A DNA stretch of 64,000 nt from NCBI RefSeq assembly GCF_002127325.2, contig NC_035448.2, positions 129,843,678 through 129,907,677 of the forward strand. Reading direction: 5' to 3'. Positions 22,852-35,300 of the stretch are shown one piece after another (positions within the stretch are counted from its first letter, which is position 1; the number at the start of each line of letters is the position of its first letter). Both the position numbers and the translations under genes were made by a program. The notes below the pieces were generated by a model, which saw only the letters and a program-made list of their open reading frames with translations, searched no databases and was not told the DNA's origin. Source of the stretch: Helianthus annuus. Lineage: Eukaryota; Streptophyta; Magnoliopsida; Asterales; Asteraceae.

Positions 22852-23312
22852 TGTTAGGCCCTAAAGTGTGAGACTGACGCATCAAATTAATCCAACGGGC
22901 TATGGTTACGAACTGGGCTTTACCGGGTTAGTTAATATTAGGTTTTGGACCTTTATAGGTCACTTGGGCCAAGCTTTAGGCCATGTGGGCCAAGCAGGCC
23001 CAAGGGGAGCCCATGTAGGGAAGTGGGCTTGCCTAGGTATATAAACAAGTTTTCTACTTGTTTTAGGGTTTTGAACCTCTTTGTTACAAAAGTTCTAAAG
23101 AAGCTAGAGAGAGGCAATTGTGGTGTAGGAACTTGTACCAGACGGTTTTGCTAGTTGATAGTAATAGAATCGTGTGCAAGTTTGAAAGGTGATTCGGTTT
23201 GTTTTTCGTGTTTCATATTTTCGGTTTATCTTGAATGATCTTGTGTTTGGTTTCCGCACTCTCACAATATTAGGTTTGATATCATTGAAAGATCCGTTTC
23301 ACGGGACTTACA
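22852..23312 (+). repeat. 3' LTR of gag-only element
   Basis: 461 bp, TGTTAGGCCC ... GGGACTTACA, followed by the target duplication TCACG. Confidence 0.95.
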
Positions 23313-24164
23313 TCACGTTTGGACATGAGCACCGCTTATCACCCACAAACGGATGGGCAGTCTGAACGCACCATCCAAACCCAGGAAGACATGCTTAGAG
23401 CATGTGTGATTGATTTTGGCAAAAATTGGGAGAAGCATCTACCGCTGGTGGAATTCTCCTACAATAACAGCTACCACACCAGCATTCAGGCAGCACCCTT
23501 CGAGGCATTGTACGGTCGTAAATGCCGATCACCTCTTTGCGGGGCGGAAGTTGGTGACAGCCAGGTCACAGGCCCAGAACTGGTGGTAGACACAACGGAG
23601 AATATTGCCCAGATCAGACAACGCATGGCGGCAGCTCGTGACCGTCAGAAAAGCTACCCTGATAAGCGTAGGAAACTGCTAGAATTCCAGGTCGGGGATC
23701 GGGTTCTACTTAAAGTCTCACCCTGGAAGGGTGTGGTCCGTTTTGGTGAACGGGGCAAGCTTAATCCGCGATATGTTGGACCATTCGAAATTACTGAGAG
23801 GATCGGTAAGGTCGCTTATAGATTGAACCTGCCTGAAGAGCTGAGTGCGGTGCACAATGTTTTCCACGTGTCTAATCTGAAGAAGTGTCTGTCAGATGAA
23901 ACACTCGTAATCCCCTTCAAGGAACTCACTATTGACGAACAGCTACACTTTACTGAGGAACCGATTGAGATCACGGATCGAGAAATCAAAACCCTCAAAC
24001 GTAGCCAGATACCTCTCGTGCGAGTTCGTTGGAACTCGCGATGTGGCCCAGAGTTTACCTGGGAGCGGGAAGACCAGATGAAGTGCAAGTATCCCCAGTT
24101 GTTCCCAAACGAAACCCCCAGCACTGAAGCTACAACCGAATTTCGGGACGAAATTCCAAACTAA
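23313..24164 (+). pseudogene. Tekay-like integrase C-terminal half and chromodomain
   Basis: Continuation of the pol gene cut at 16349. It holds [16 protein letters not shown] with the catalytic Glu region of the integrase core, then [44 protein letters not shown] and [10 protein letters not shown]. The chromodomain ([28 protein letters not shown]) ends shortly before the stop at FRDEIPN. The chromodomain, which can steer integration towards particular chromatin, places the element among chromoviruses. The segment is open throughout; inactivation lies upstream. Confidence 0.9.
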
Positions 24165-24175
24165 CGGGGGGATGA

Positions 24176-26208
24176 TGTGACACCCCGTTGAAACACTCTC
24201 ACACGTACTAGCTTGTCAGTGGCTGCCTTAACTTTCGAGACGAAAGTTCTTAAAACTTGGGGATAATGTGACACTTCGGATTTTCCTGAGCAAACTTCTT
24301 GTATTAGCCTTTGGTGTACTTATATTATTAAATGAAAGTTCGTGAATTATCTTGACGAATTATGTGATCCTTGTATTAAGTATGTGAATTATATATATAT
24401 ATGTATGTGTATAATAGCGAATCGAGACCACGAACCCGACTCGAGACCACTCTCGGTCTCGAGTAAACAGTAAACGGTTGGGCCGGTTGGGCCGCAACCT
24501 CCCTTAGCCCACTCGAAACTCTTGTAGGGTGCACCACCCAAACCGGGTATAAAACCCCTCATCCACCTTCTCCCTTACACTCTCACACACTCTCTCCCTC
24601 ACCAAAACCCTAGAACTACAAGACATCCTCTCCTTTCTCTCGGATTCAACCGGCAACAACAAGGAATCTCGGTCAAGCTCATCATCATCACCCGGATACC
24701 TCATTTTCTCACCTTCTTCCTTGACTCGGTAGCTTTTCATCAACCGGTTAGCATCTTTGACTTTCACTAGGTGTTTATGTGTATAATAATGCTATTTGCT
24801 TTGAATGATTGAAATGATGGATGATATGTGTGAGCTCTTGAGATTTGAATAATGAATGATTAATGGTGTAGGGTGTTTATGATCATCCGATTTATGTTGT
24901 TATTATAGGTCATAGTGTTTAGAACAAATGCTACATGATTGTTGCTTGTGAAATGCATGTTTGGGTGTGTTAAAGGTTTATTGATTTGCTTCTATGTCCA
25001 CGTGAATAAATCGGTGAATCATAGTGAATGTGTTGGTTGAATAATCAAGTTATGAAAAACCCTAAAATGATGAACATATGATGAATATGTGTTGAATGTG
25101 TTTGAATATTGTTACAAATATTTGAAAAACTTGTTGTTTGATCCATTTTGGTTAAGTGTTAGACAAGGGAACATGTTTGTGAAACCTTATTGGATAGTAC
25201 TTAATGGCATGAAATCAGAATTTTGTTGCATAGTACAATTCGGGCAGACGCATCAGAATCAGCAGGTAAACCCCCAAGCCTGACCTATGCTGGTAACCAT
25301 GCTAGGACGTGGTGACCAACAAGTTTGACCAAGTAAGCTAATCTGTCGAGCAACCCAAGGTGAGTTCACAACTTAAAGCATGCGTTCCCGGTGGATTGGG
25401 AAACATAACTAAAACAACACCATCCCCTTGTGAGGGATACAAACTTACTTTTCTTCCCTTGTTATTGGGAACTCTTAGTTAATTACTGTTTATACGAAGT
25501 GCAACGAGCAACACTAAACGAAACTCTATCACTTAAGTCCCTACTACTTAATACCGATTAGTCGCCGGGGCCAGGCGAACGGGTTATTAGTTGATAGCGC
25601 TATTTAGGTCTTACCAACCTCACATCGTGCCCGTGTATGGGATCGGGAGTGAACTAATAGACTCTGGCAAATCCGTCAATGATGATAGAACATTGACAAA
25701 CGGGGCACTTTACGGAAACGTACGGTTACATGAAGTATTCGGTATTGGAAAAACAGTTTAGTCGCTTACTTATGGGGTAGCTCCCCATGGTATGTATAAA
25801 CGGGTAAATTAACTGGTGAAACAAGTTTTTGGTAATTAAAAACTGGACAACTCGTGAACTCGCCAACATTTTTGATGACACTCTACTGCATGCTTTGCAG
25901 GTACCCAGTGACTCAGGAGCTTGCTATTTGGGGGATGCGTAGTGGTCGTCTAACCCGTGTGTTGGGTTTTTAACAAAACTTGAACTAAGAACTTTGTTTT
26001 AATCCATTTTGTCTATGCTTCCGCTACTTATCTGAACTTTTACTTAAACTTAGAACTTTTGAACTTTGACTATGATATTTGCTAACCTTGTGGTTGGTGA
26101 GTATTACTTATGTTATTATGATATTGCTCAGTATAATTGGTGGCTAGATCCTGGTCAGTCACGCCTCCAAGCGGTGGTGTTCCGCATGTGGATTTTGGGG
26201 GTGTGACA
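24176..26208 (+). repeat. Gypsy (Tekay-like) LTR, right copy
   Basis: TGTGACACCCC ... GGGGGTGTGACA, homologous to 9794-12293. It has scattered substitutions and lacks the block 10895-11357. The five bases after it (CTGGT) match neither the bases before 9794 nor those before 9885, so there is no target duplication around this LTR pair. Confidence 0.88.
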
Positions 26209-29085
26209 CTGGTGGACCGCAAAAAGCAAGCTAAACCCACAAATCTTGAGAGGCCACCGCTTCGAGCATAACTATAGGGTAACGGTGATCTTCTCTCATA
26301 TATTGGCCCCGAAACTCTATGGGACACATTCTCCATACGAAATGAGTGCAATCAAGGCTACCCACAATACCAGGAAGGTGATGTTTATCCTCATGAGCTT
26401 GGTACAAAAGCGCCATGTCGTGGCTTTGTAAGACCCGTCTCATTTTGAAACACAATTATAATATTAAGTGCACATTTTATGTGAAAATGTGTCTTTACAA
26501 AAACCTTAACAAGTTTACATTCAGACATGATTAAAGTATTCAAAATATAGTAACAATTGTTTATATAGATCGTTTTTAACAAAACATAATGATATCATTG
26601 CGGAAGCTTCAAAAGTCTTGTCTTCGGTTCTTGATAATTGCTTGATCTTCAATCGGGAGCACACTACGATCACCTAAATTCAAAACCAACATAAAAGTTA
26701 GTTTTGATAATTAAATATCAAGTTTAAACAAGTCCGGAATACAAAATTTATAAAATTTTCAGCTCTGAAGCCTATAGCGGGCCACGACAGGATTGGCCTC
26801 AGCTTTCGCGGGTCGCCATAGCCCATGGCAGGGCGCGACGAACATTCCTTTCTCCGTCGTGGGGCGCGACAGCCACTTTTCGACAGAAAGTTTGTTTTGT
26901 TGAGCTACACTTGCCCAGCTCCAATTTTAACCAAAATTCTAACTTTAAAACCTCATAACTTTAGTTCTACAAGTCCGTTTTACGTAATTCTTTTTCCTAC
27001 GTGTCCGTAATTTAAATACGGACTCGTTTACCATCATTGTTCGCCTTAAAACCCGGTTTATAAGCTAATAGCCTATAAATCCCTTTTTCTATTATTCGAC
27101 CCATTTAGTTTCTAAGTTAACTATGTATTCGTTAAAATGATTGTTTCTAAACATATTTACCCATTCCCGGGCTTACAATTCATTAGCGTTTCGCTCCCAT
27201 ACCACGGTTTGCGCACACAATAATGTCATACTTTATTTCAATAATTCAAGCATGCACTTTTAGACAAATTCGACAAGACCATTCTACTAAACTTTTTTCC
27301 CATATTCAAGGGCTCTTTTACATCAGATTGTGTGTGTCCGTTTCTCAACTCACGCGTTCCTAATACTTATTCATTGCGTGACACTCAAGTCACTTCTAAC
27401 ATTACTATCCTAAAACATAGTTTTTGACCCGTTTGGTTGTCGAGTGAAGACCATCACTTCCATGACAAACCAAATTTATTCTAACCATTATTTTGACCCG
27501 TTTTTTGTTTGTCTAGTGAGCTTCGTCACTTCAACGACATACCAAATTAACGCTAATTCAAAATCAACAAAGCTACAATCAATGTCTAAACATAACGTAA
27601 CGAAACCATAGTTACGTACCTTTAGAGCTTTCCTTTCAAGCGCGTGTCTGCTCCGACTTGTCCGCTTGAAGACTCGGTTCCTTTGCCTATAGAGTTCGAT
27701 TAACGACTCGTTTAGAAATCTAATCATGTCATATAACGCATAATTCACCACATCATTCAAATATGCGTTTTGTTCAGAATTTCAACATTTAGCTTTCTTT
27801 TAGGCATTTCAACAAACACCTAAGGGGCATAATTTCACTAAATGAACAATCAAGTTTCATGACTAGCTATTTAGCCAATTTTAAACATCTTTCACAAGTT
27901 CATATGTCTAGTTTTCACATCAACATTCTGGATTTACTTCATGGAGCATCAAATAACACTAGTTTGATAATCATAATTCTAGTGTTCATCGTATTTCTAC
28001 AAAACTCATTTAACACATGAATGTATGGTTATGAATTTCATAATTTGAACACCAATTCAACAAGCTATTGACTAGGGTTTACTCCTAGACATGATTTCAT
28101 TCCTAATTTCATCCAAACATCAATTATGCAAGCTAAATTTTCGATTTCATAAGTTCATCAAGAATTTAAGATGGAACCAAATAATGAAATTTGACATACC
28201 TTATGATCCCTTTACTTTGGTTATCACTAGATTCAACTTGGTTTTCGATTTTAACTTGATTTGCGCTTTCAATTTAATCAATTCTTGCAAGTAGGGTTTG
28301 AGCTTTGAGAGCTCTTTTTGGCTCCTGTGGATTACACGACCAGAACACACACTTAGTGTGTGTGTTTTGGTGTTATGTTTTATTTAATTAAAACACATTT
28401 TCAGTTTGTCACTTTTAGCCTCTCAACTTTCCTCAAGTTCTATAAAATGTGCTTTAACCAAGTTTTCCTTATTAATTACTACAAGACTTATAATTAACCA
28501 GGTTATTTACTCCTAGTTATTTTATCTTGTTCATAACCGACATTAAATTTATAATATAAAATTTATATTTTTGGGGTGTTACAGGCTTGTTGGCCTACAT
28601 AAGAACTTGGGAGCGTATATTTTACAAACCGTTTCGCAGAAATATTCTAGACACTCGCGGGAAGTCCTTTCGGCCATATATAAATACTCGTCGTTCTCGT
28701 CTGGAGGGTTACCTGTTGCAAGTTGTTTAATAGCCAATGTAACTTTTTGCAATGGTGTAAAACTCTTCTTCATTCTCACATCTACGCCCTCTTCAAACCA
28801 CGGGTTATTCGCTTCCACGTTGCTCACAATTTTTAGAAACAAACGTTTTGACATACGAAACCTATGACAAAAAATATTTTCGTTGTATTTCGGTTCCTCG
28901 ACAAAATAATCTACCATAAGGGCTTCGTGGCCACTCTCACGATGGCGACAAAGATAATGTTTCTTACTAGATGTGTTGGTATCTTGTAGTTCGGCTTCGT
29001 CGATGAGTGTTTGGAAAAAACTTATGCTACTATTGGATGAATTACTGCTATCGGGTGGGAAAAGCACCGGTATTTCTTCCACCAT
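26209..29085 (-). pseudogene. PIF/Harbinger DDE transposase, split by solo LTR
   Basis: Exonic parts are 29085-28584 and 26426-26209 on the minus strand. It starts MVEEIPVLFPPDSS, runs through HRFRMSKRLFLKIVSNVEA, IKQLATGNPPDENDEYL and CETVCKIYAPKFLCRPTS, and is then interrupted by the LTR. After the LTR it continues HDMALLYQAHEDKHHLPG, then SLDCTHFVWRMCP (first catalytic Asp) and YPIVMLEAVASQDLW. A small frame change follows before the gypsy LTR removes the rest, so the second and third catalytic residues are lost. The family cuts and pastes DNA with TTA/TAA duplications. This copy is dead. Confidence 0.85.
26427..28583 (-). repeat. Solo LTR inside PIF element
   Basis: 2157 bp. On the minus strand it starts TGTAACACCCC and ends GGGTCTTACA. 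Target duplication GGCTT is at 26422-26426 and 28584-28588. Removing LTR and one duplication restores the transposase frame between CRPTS and HDMALL. No internal retroelement sequence is present, so unequal recombination between two LTRs is the likely origin. Orientation is judged from the CTTCCGCAATGA motif near the presumed 3' end. Confidence 0.88.
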
Positions 29086-29245
29086 TTTTAAATAAAATAA
29101 GGGTAGAGATTTAGTTTTGGAGAAATGAGGAAATGGGTTGGTGTGAATTTGTTTAAAATGAGTTTAGATCTATATAGTTTAAATATATAAAAAAAAAACT
29201 TTTTTTAAGTAACGGCTATATAGCCGTTGAAAATCAAAAGCATGC

Positions 29246-29604
29246 ATGGGCGGACCCAAGCCCAGCCCAAGGTGGGCGGGCGCACCCCCGGGGAAAAAAA
29301 TTAGTGCTAAGTTTCGTCGAAAATCCCGTCCGCACCCCTTGGAATTTTTCGTCCGCACCCCTTAGGTAAAAAGTGTTATCAATTTATATTTTAAATTTTT
29401 TTAGTAAACTCTTATTTAAAAAAAATACTACCTAAATTATATAACTTTTAATACCTAACTAACTAAATCCAAATACCAATACCTTTACCCACTTATAATT
29501 CCTAACTGGCTAGCCCACTAAGTCTTAGCTCATTAACCAAACCCAACAGAATTTCAAACTATAATAAAATAATTAAAGCCCAAAACCTTTAGAAATTCTC
29601 TCCT

Positions 29605-29662
<58 letters not shown>

Positions 29663-30328
29663 CTGCCAACGAACAACATCACCCAGCGACAACAGTCCAG
29701 CAGCCGGCGACCACCGTAATTAGCCACCATACCACCGTCGTTTGACACCAAATCTAACCGGAATCCGAACACGGGTAAGTTTCTTTGTTATTTTGATGAT
29801 TTTGGTTGATATTATAGGAGAAAAAAGGGTAATAAAGTTGTTAAATAGGTTTGAAATTTTGTGTGTTTTGATGTTGTTTATGGTTGTTTAGATGGTTTTT
29901 AGGGTGATTATGTTGTTTATATATTTTTAGGGTGATTATGTTGTTTATATATTTTTAGGGTTATTACAACTTACGTTATGATTTCTAGGGCTTGAATAGA
30001 TGAAAATTAAAATTAAAATTGAAACATTATGTTATGGAGCGATGAACTTATATTATATAGAGAAAGAATTGCTTAAAAATTAGTTTTAGATGATGTTTTG
30101 GATAGATTTCAAAAAATGAAAACCCGTAGGGCGTCAACGTTTTAATTATGTTTGTAACAAGGTTTGACATGTTTTTGATGATTATATAAATTTAGTTTGA
30201 TGTTCGTTTGTTTTACATGACCCGACCCGACCCGATACGAACCGATTTTTTTTACTCATATACCTAGGGGCCTAAAATTTTTAAAAATATTTCGCACCCC
30301 GATGGAAAAATTCCTAGGTCCGCCACTG
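29246..30328. mobile_element. MULE-type element without coding capacity
   Basis: 1083 bp flanked by the 9-bp duplication AAAGCATGC (29237-29245 and 30329-30337). Ends share GGCGGACC (left ATGGGCGGACCCAAG; right, reverse complement, CAGTGGCGGACCTAGG). It contains a (CT)n microsatellite at 29606-29659. No transposase was found. Nine-base duplications are typical of Mutator-like elements. Confidence 0.8.
29606..29659. repeat. (CT)n microsatellite
   Basis: About 27 uninterrupted CT units. Confidence 0.95.
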
Positions 30329-30754
30329 AAAGCATGCCCCCAACGGTCATTTTCATGCCAACGATCATCTCCCCGCATGCGGTGAAGAATCCCCGCATTT
30401 TAACCTTGCCGCGCGGTATATGGGGTTGGCGGCGGTGAAAGGGGTTCACCGCACCCCTTACCGCTTCCACCCCGTTCACCGTTAATGTTTATCACCATTA
30501 AGTCAACTTTAATGGTGATTATAACTGATCCTTGATAACTAATTATGATCATAACACAATTTTGTATAAAACGTTACTCTTAAATCAAATTTGGTCAAAC
30601 CCATAAAGAATACATATAGTCAAATTCTTGATTTAGCTACATGATCAAAGTTAGATTTAGTTTAACGAACTCTAGAAATCGTATATGATATCTCTAAGCT
30701 TATGATTTATGGGTGCCTTGTATATATTAACTTTTAGAAATTTGATTGAGTTCA

Positions 30755-31604
30755 TAAACCCGTTTAAATCATGACTATCATTTTAATTTTTTTGTCTTTT
30801 ATATGGTACTTATTAAATAATAAGTATGACATGGAATCGTGCATATCCGAAACTCTTAACCTTTAATTATTGAGTTGATTTTGTTGTTTTTCATCAAATA
30901 AAATTGAATATTAATTTTAGTTGTTGGTGTATGTGAAGAGGCTTGCGTGGCATTTAGCATGTCGTTTTCATCTAATAATTGGTTTTCAAAGTTGCAATAT
31001 GTATGTGTTTTATTTGTTGCAATTATACTCTATAGAAAGGATTATTAATCTTCTTTTATAACTAACCAGATGCAATTAAAAGAAGAGTAATAAGAAAATG
31101 TGTAGTGGAAGGGGAAGATAATGCCCTCGTCCTAGGGCATTTTACGCCATGTGACGGTCCAGTCAGCAAAGGAGCATTATTGGGCGTTTTCTAAAATGGG
31201 TGTAGTAAGGATGAGGCATTATTAGGCATTATGTTTTGTAATAAAATAAAATTAAAAAAAAAAGAACTTAAAATTCTTATTGGCCAATTAATGCAAACGG
31301 AAATATGATTGGACAAGCATCCCCCCCGCCCCCCTCTCAGTTATTTTTAAACCACGCCAAGGGGGCTTTTTTTGAATTTAAAAAAAAAAAAAAAAAACGC
31401 TCCATGTAATGGTTTGGGGGCGTTTTTAGGCGTTTTTTTTTTTTGAATTTTTTTTAAAAAAAACTACCCCACTACGGATGGTCTAAAAGCAAGATCAAGT
31501 AGTGATCATGATCATTTAAGAACTAATATAATCATCATCTAAAGATCAATAAGTTGACTTTCGATTGAAAAAATATCTTAGTGATACCCTAAATCGTCTG
31601 ATAT
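30755..31604 (+). repeat. Dispersed segment, copy B, with MITE
   Basis: Homologous to 3340-3862 in the same orientation, diverged but easily aligned. It is interrupted by the MITE at 31094-31483 and ends at the Tat element insertion. Confidence 0.75.
31094..31483. mobile_element. MITE with TAA duplication
   Basis: 390 bp. The left end reads GAAAATGTGTAGTGG and the right end, reverse complement, GACCATCCGTAGTGG (11 of 15). It is flanked by TAA at 31091-31093 and 31484-31486. Copy A of the host segment has one TAA and no insert at 3741-3743, an empty-site control. PIF/Harbinger type by duplication. Confidence 0.82.
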
Positions 31605-31609
31605 GGTGT

Positions 31610-32260
31610 TGAAGAGGTATGGTCCCAATTCCCTGCCTACATGGCAAGGACCACACCACTTTTGTGCACACAAGGCACCCATGTCACCAGAACCTTCTAG
31701 AAGCTTCCAGAAGACGTCTAGGCGGTTCATAGCTGGCATCAAAGATGCTTTGCCCAACATAAAGGACAACACGTGTCACCATTGAGAGAAGGCCACATAG
31801 GCCTGCGACAATCCAGGGAGCAGGGCTGACGCGACCAGTACGAGGTACCCAGCACAAGCGAATACAAGGACGCCACGTGTACCATTACACCCTTCGCGAA
31901 AGAGCAGACCAAGAGGATATTCCCCTTGGTCGGACAGCTGGCGCACACCCACAGCTGGCACAGCTGCTTCCTCCTTCTTCACCCTCCGGCTATAAATAGG
32001 ACCCTTCATCATTCAGGTTGAGGATCTTTTTGCTCTCTTTACTCACTCTATACACACACTGTTTTATTCATCTCAGAGCAGTACTTATTCTCACGCCGGA
32101 GCCTGGTTAAGAGGGAAAATCCCCTTCCCCCCTCTTAACGAGACTAACGGTGTTTACTGTTTTGCAGATTTCAGGCCACCGATACGAGCGAGAGAAGAGG
32201 TTGAACCCCATAAGTGAAACGACCCTCTTGGTTATCCTTGTGTTAACCATTGTTTCAACA
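31610..32260 (+). repeat. 5' LTR of Tat element
   Basis: TGAAGAGGTATGG ... TTGTTTCAACA, 651 bp, with CTATAAATAG at about 31989 and a CT-rich start region behind it. Confidence 0.95.
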
Positions 32261-32274
32261 TTGGCGCCATCCGC
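32261..32274 (+). other. Primer-binding site of Tat element
   Basis: TTGGCGCCATCCGC directly follows the LTR. TGGCGCC-type sites, not initiator-Met, are common in the Tat lineage. Which tRNA primes is not decided here. Confidence 0.75.
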
Positions 32275-32329
32275 TTTTTTTGCAAGACCACTCTCACCTC
32301 TTTTTCTCTTCTTGAAAACACTCGTGAAA

Positions 32330-35300
32330 ATGGCAGACCAGAATCATTCACACCCCGCTGACGGAGAAATCTCTTCTTTCGAACTCGTTTCAGACACGGC
32401 ACACGTCCAACGAGGTCAAAGGAACGAGACCATCCAAGAAGGTCAGCTGAACAACGAGTTTCCATCCATTTTTGGAAGTGCGTCCAGGGCTGCTAGCCAA
32501 ACCACAACTGGACCCATCTTCCAAACACCAGCAAGAATCATCACTCAAACCACAAACGGGGCTGCTCTCCAACCTCCAACGGGGATATTACACCAAACAC
32601 CGCCGCCAATGCAGACTGTAAGCCATGGACCAGGCCCTTCTGTGCCATCGGAACAAGCACAACTCAACTATTCTGCACTTTTAGGGCTACCCGAGGGAAA
32701 AACTCTGGCTTCCTGGTATGCCGAACAAATGGCGTCCATAAACCTCGTTTATACGCAGCTCAGTGCACAACAAGCCTTGCTCCAAGCACAGGCTAACCAA
32801 TCAGCATTCGTAACTCCACAACCAAGGTCTCTGAGTACACACACGGCTCAGCAGACAAACGCGTGGAACTTACGACCAGAAAGAGAACCAGTGCAACAGG
32901 TCAGAAGACCCAGCATACAAGACACGCGCGATACTTATGCTGAAACATAGAGCAACTTCGTCCAAACTTCCAATCTACAACGAAGGCCGATCCAAACCCG
33001 TTTGGGCGCACGCAACATGAATACAGAATGGGAAGAGGAGGAAGACGACCCAACTTACAAAGCAGAATCCACAGTGTTCAGCAGACTTCCTCCAGAACAT
33101 GAGGCATACAAACCAACCAAGCGCGCGGGGTACAACCCCAAAGCAGAGCATGATTACACCTTGAGCTATCGTCCTGAGGACATGGCTGAAAATTCAAAAT
33201 TCATTCGAGAAATCGCATGCGCAGCCATCGACAAAACGAAATTACCACACAACGTGGGTAAATACAACGGGTTGACGGACCCAGACGATCACCTCCAGGT
33301 GTTCAAAGGCGCGGGAGCAACAGGCGGATGGAACTTACCAACGTGGTGCCACCTGTTTGCTCAGACATTCGTTGGCGCGGCGCGCATTTGGTTCGATAAC
33401 TTACCAGCTGGCAAAATCAAATCATGGGTCGATTTCCGAGAGAAGTTCCTGGCACACTTCTCTCAGCAGCGAAGACAAGCCAGAGATCCGGGTGATTGTC
33501 TGAACATATGGAGGAAAGACTATGAAAGCGTAGAATATTTCATTACAAGGTATAACAAAGAATGTCTAGAGATCGGAGACATACTAGAGAAAATGATGCG
33601 CGCACACTTCATGCGAGCGGTCAAGTGCGACGATCTGGTTAAAAGAATCAAAGGGCGAGATGGAGGACCCAAAGACTGGGAAACCTTCATTGAAGCGGCC
33701 AAAACCATTGCGCAGACAGATAGGCAACTGACCGGTGACGATCACCGTCAGCGCGCACATAACCATAACGATCGAAACAACAGAAGGGGCAGAAATCAAC
33801 CCTGGAGGGCCTCTGGGAACAGAGAAAGAAGCCCCCCAAGGGACGACGCACGCCATACGATCAATCAGATAGCCCACCGAAAAGAAGTAAAGCGCGAAAA
33901 TAGAGAAAAGCAGTGGACTCCATTAACCAAAACACCTTCTGAAGTTTTAGCCACAGAGAACCATCAGTTCAAACCACCCTTGCAAATGCGCAACAAAAGG
34001 GGTCAAGACCCAAATCTCTTCTGTGAATTCCACAAAGATACGGGCCACTTGACCGATGACTGCTTTAGCTTAAAGCAAGAAATCGAAAGAGCTCTAAGAG
34101 ACGGAAAGCTCGGTCACTTAGTCAAAGGGGGAAAGCGCGAATATCGCCAGATACAACGAAGAGATGAAGGTCCAGACAACAAGAAGCTCAGAAAGCTAGA
34201 AACTCATATGGTGCAAGGAGGTCCACGGCGACCAAGAAAAAACTACAACAAGCGGGCGCAGGACGATTCATGGCGCGAGAAGCAAGTGGTGTTCCCAGTC
34301 GTCAGGGGAGGTCCAAGAGAAAAACGGCCAATAGTCATCCCAGGGGTGATCGGCCACTACCAAACAGATTACATCTTTATTGATCCCGGGAGCACCGCAG
34401 ACATCATATATGAACAGTGCTTCAATCAATTCGACCAAGAGGATAAGGCGCGCCTAGAACCAGTCGATTACCCACTAACTGGTTTCTGCAACGAGGCCGT
34501 CTTTCCCCTAGGACAAATATCATTCCCAGTATTGCTTTCTGATGGGAGAAATTCAAGAACCGAAGAAGTCACATTCATGGTGCTACCGGCACATTCAAGA
34601 CATGACATCCTCTTAGGACGGGAATCCCAAGGAGATTTCAGCATGATCTGTTCCGCACCACATTCTGCCATAGGCTTTCCAACCGAAACAGGCATTGCGT
34701 TGATATACGCAAGCAAGGAAGTGCTAGCAACCGATGAAATCAGGCCGGCAAAAGCAAGCAAGCCTGCACCGCGCATAGAGGCAGAAAAATGGGTATTGAA
34801 CAGCGCGTACCCAGAACAAACAGTCACTCTGGGACCCGAAATGTCTGATCTAACGCGCGCGGCGCTAAAGAAATTATTGCATGACAACATGGACGTGTTC
34901 GCCTGGACACCGGCTGATATGGTCGGTGTTCCACGGCATATAGCAGAACACCGTCTAAATGTCTCCGAAGATGCCAAGCCAGTGGTGCACGCCAAACGCC
35001 ACCTAGGCGATATAAAACATGATGCAATGAAAGAACAAGTGTTGGAACTGCTAAACGCAGGAATCATCAGGGAAGTCCGGTACCAAACGTGGGTAGCAAG
35101 CCCAGTAATGGTAAAGAAACCGAATGGTAGTTGGAGAATGTGTGTTGACTACAAGGATCTGAACAAAGCATGTCCCCGTGACTGCTATGCTTTACCAGAC
35201 ATAGACGAGAAAATAGATTCTTTGGCAACGTTCCGGTGGAAATGTTTTCTGGATTGCTACAAAGGATACCACCAGGTCCAGATGGCTATTCAAGACGAGG

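Larger units (their letters stand above)
16350..23312 (+). mobile_element. Copia-derived gag-only LTR element (TR-GAG-like)
   Basis: 6963 bp, with identical-length 461-bp LTRs, TG...CA ends, and target duplication TCACG at 16345-16349 and 23313-23317. The uninterrupted site is visible in the neighbouring pol copy (GGCTCACGTTTGG). The primer-binding site TGGTATCAGAGCC and a polypurine tract AGGGGGAGA before the right LTR are of copia type. The only long ORF is gag-like; no RT, RNase H or integrase was found in 20670-22851. It would need enzymes from an autonomous copia relative. Confidence 0.93.
26209..30481 (-). mobile_element. PIF/Harbinger element, minus strand, truncated and interrupted
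   Basis: The outer end at 30481 reads, on the minus strand, CGGTGAACGGGGTGGAAGC after TAA (30482-30484), similar to the end at 6826. Coding remnants run from 29085 down to 26209, where the gypsy LTR cuts it. Two later insertions split it: a solo LTR (26427-28583, duplication GGCTT) and a MULE (29246-30328, duplication AAAGCATGC). The C-terminal half of the transposase and the other terminal repeat are missing. Confidence 0.8.

Noticed and set aside
34468..35067. 199-codon minus-strand ORF opposite Tat RT
   Set aside because: Shadow of the conserved protease-RT coding frame; no family resemblance and no promoter seen.
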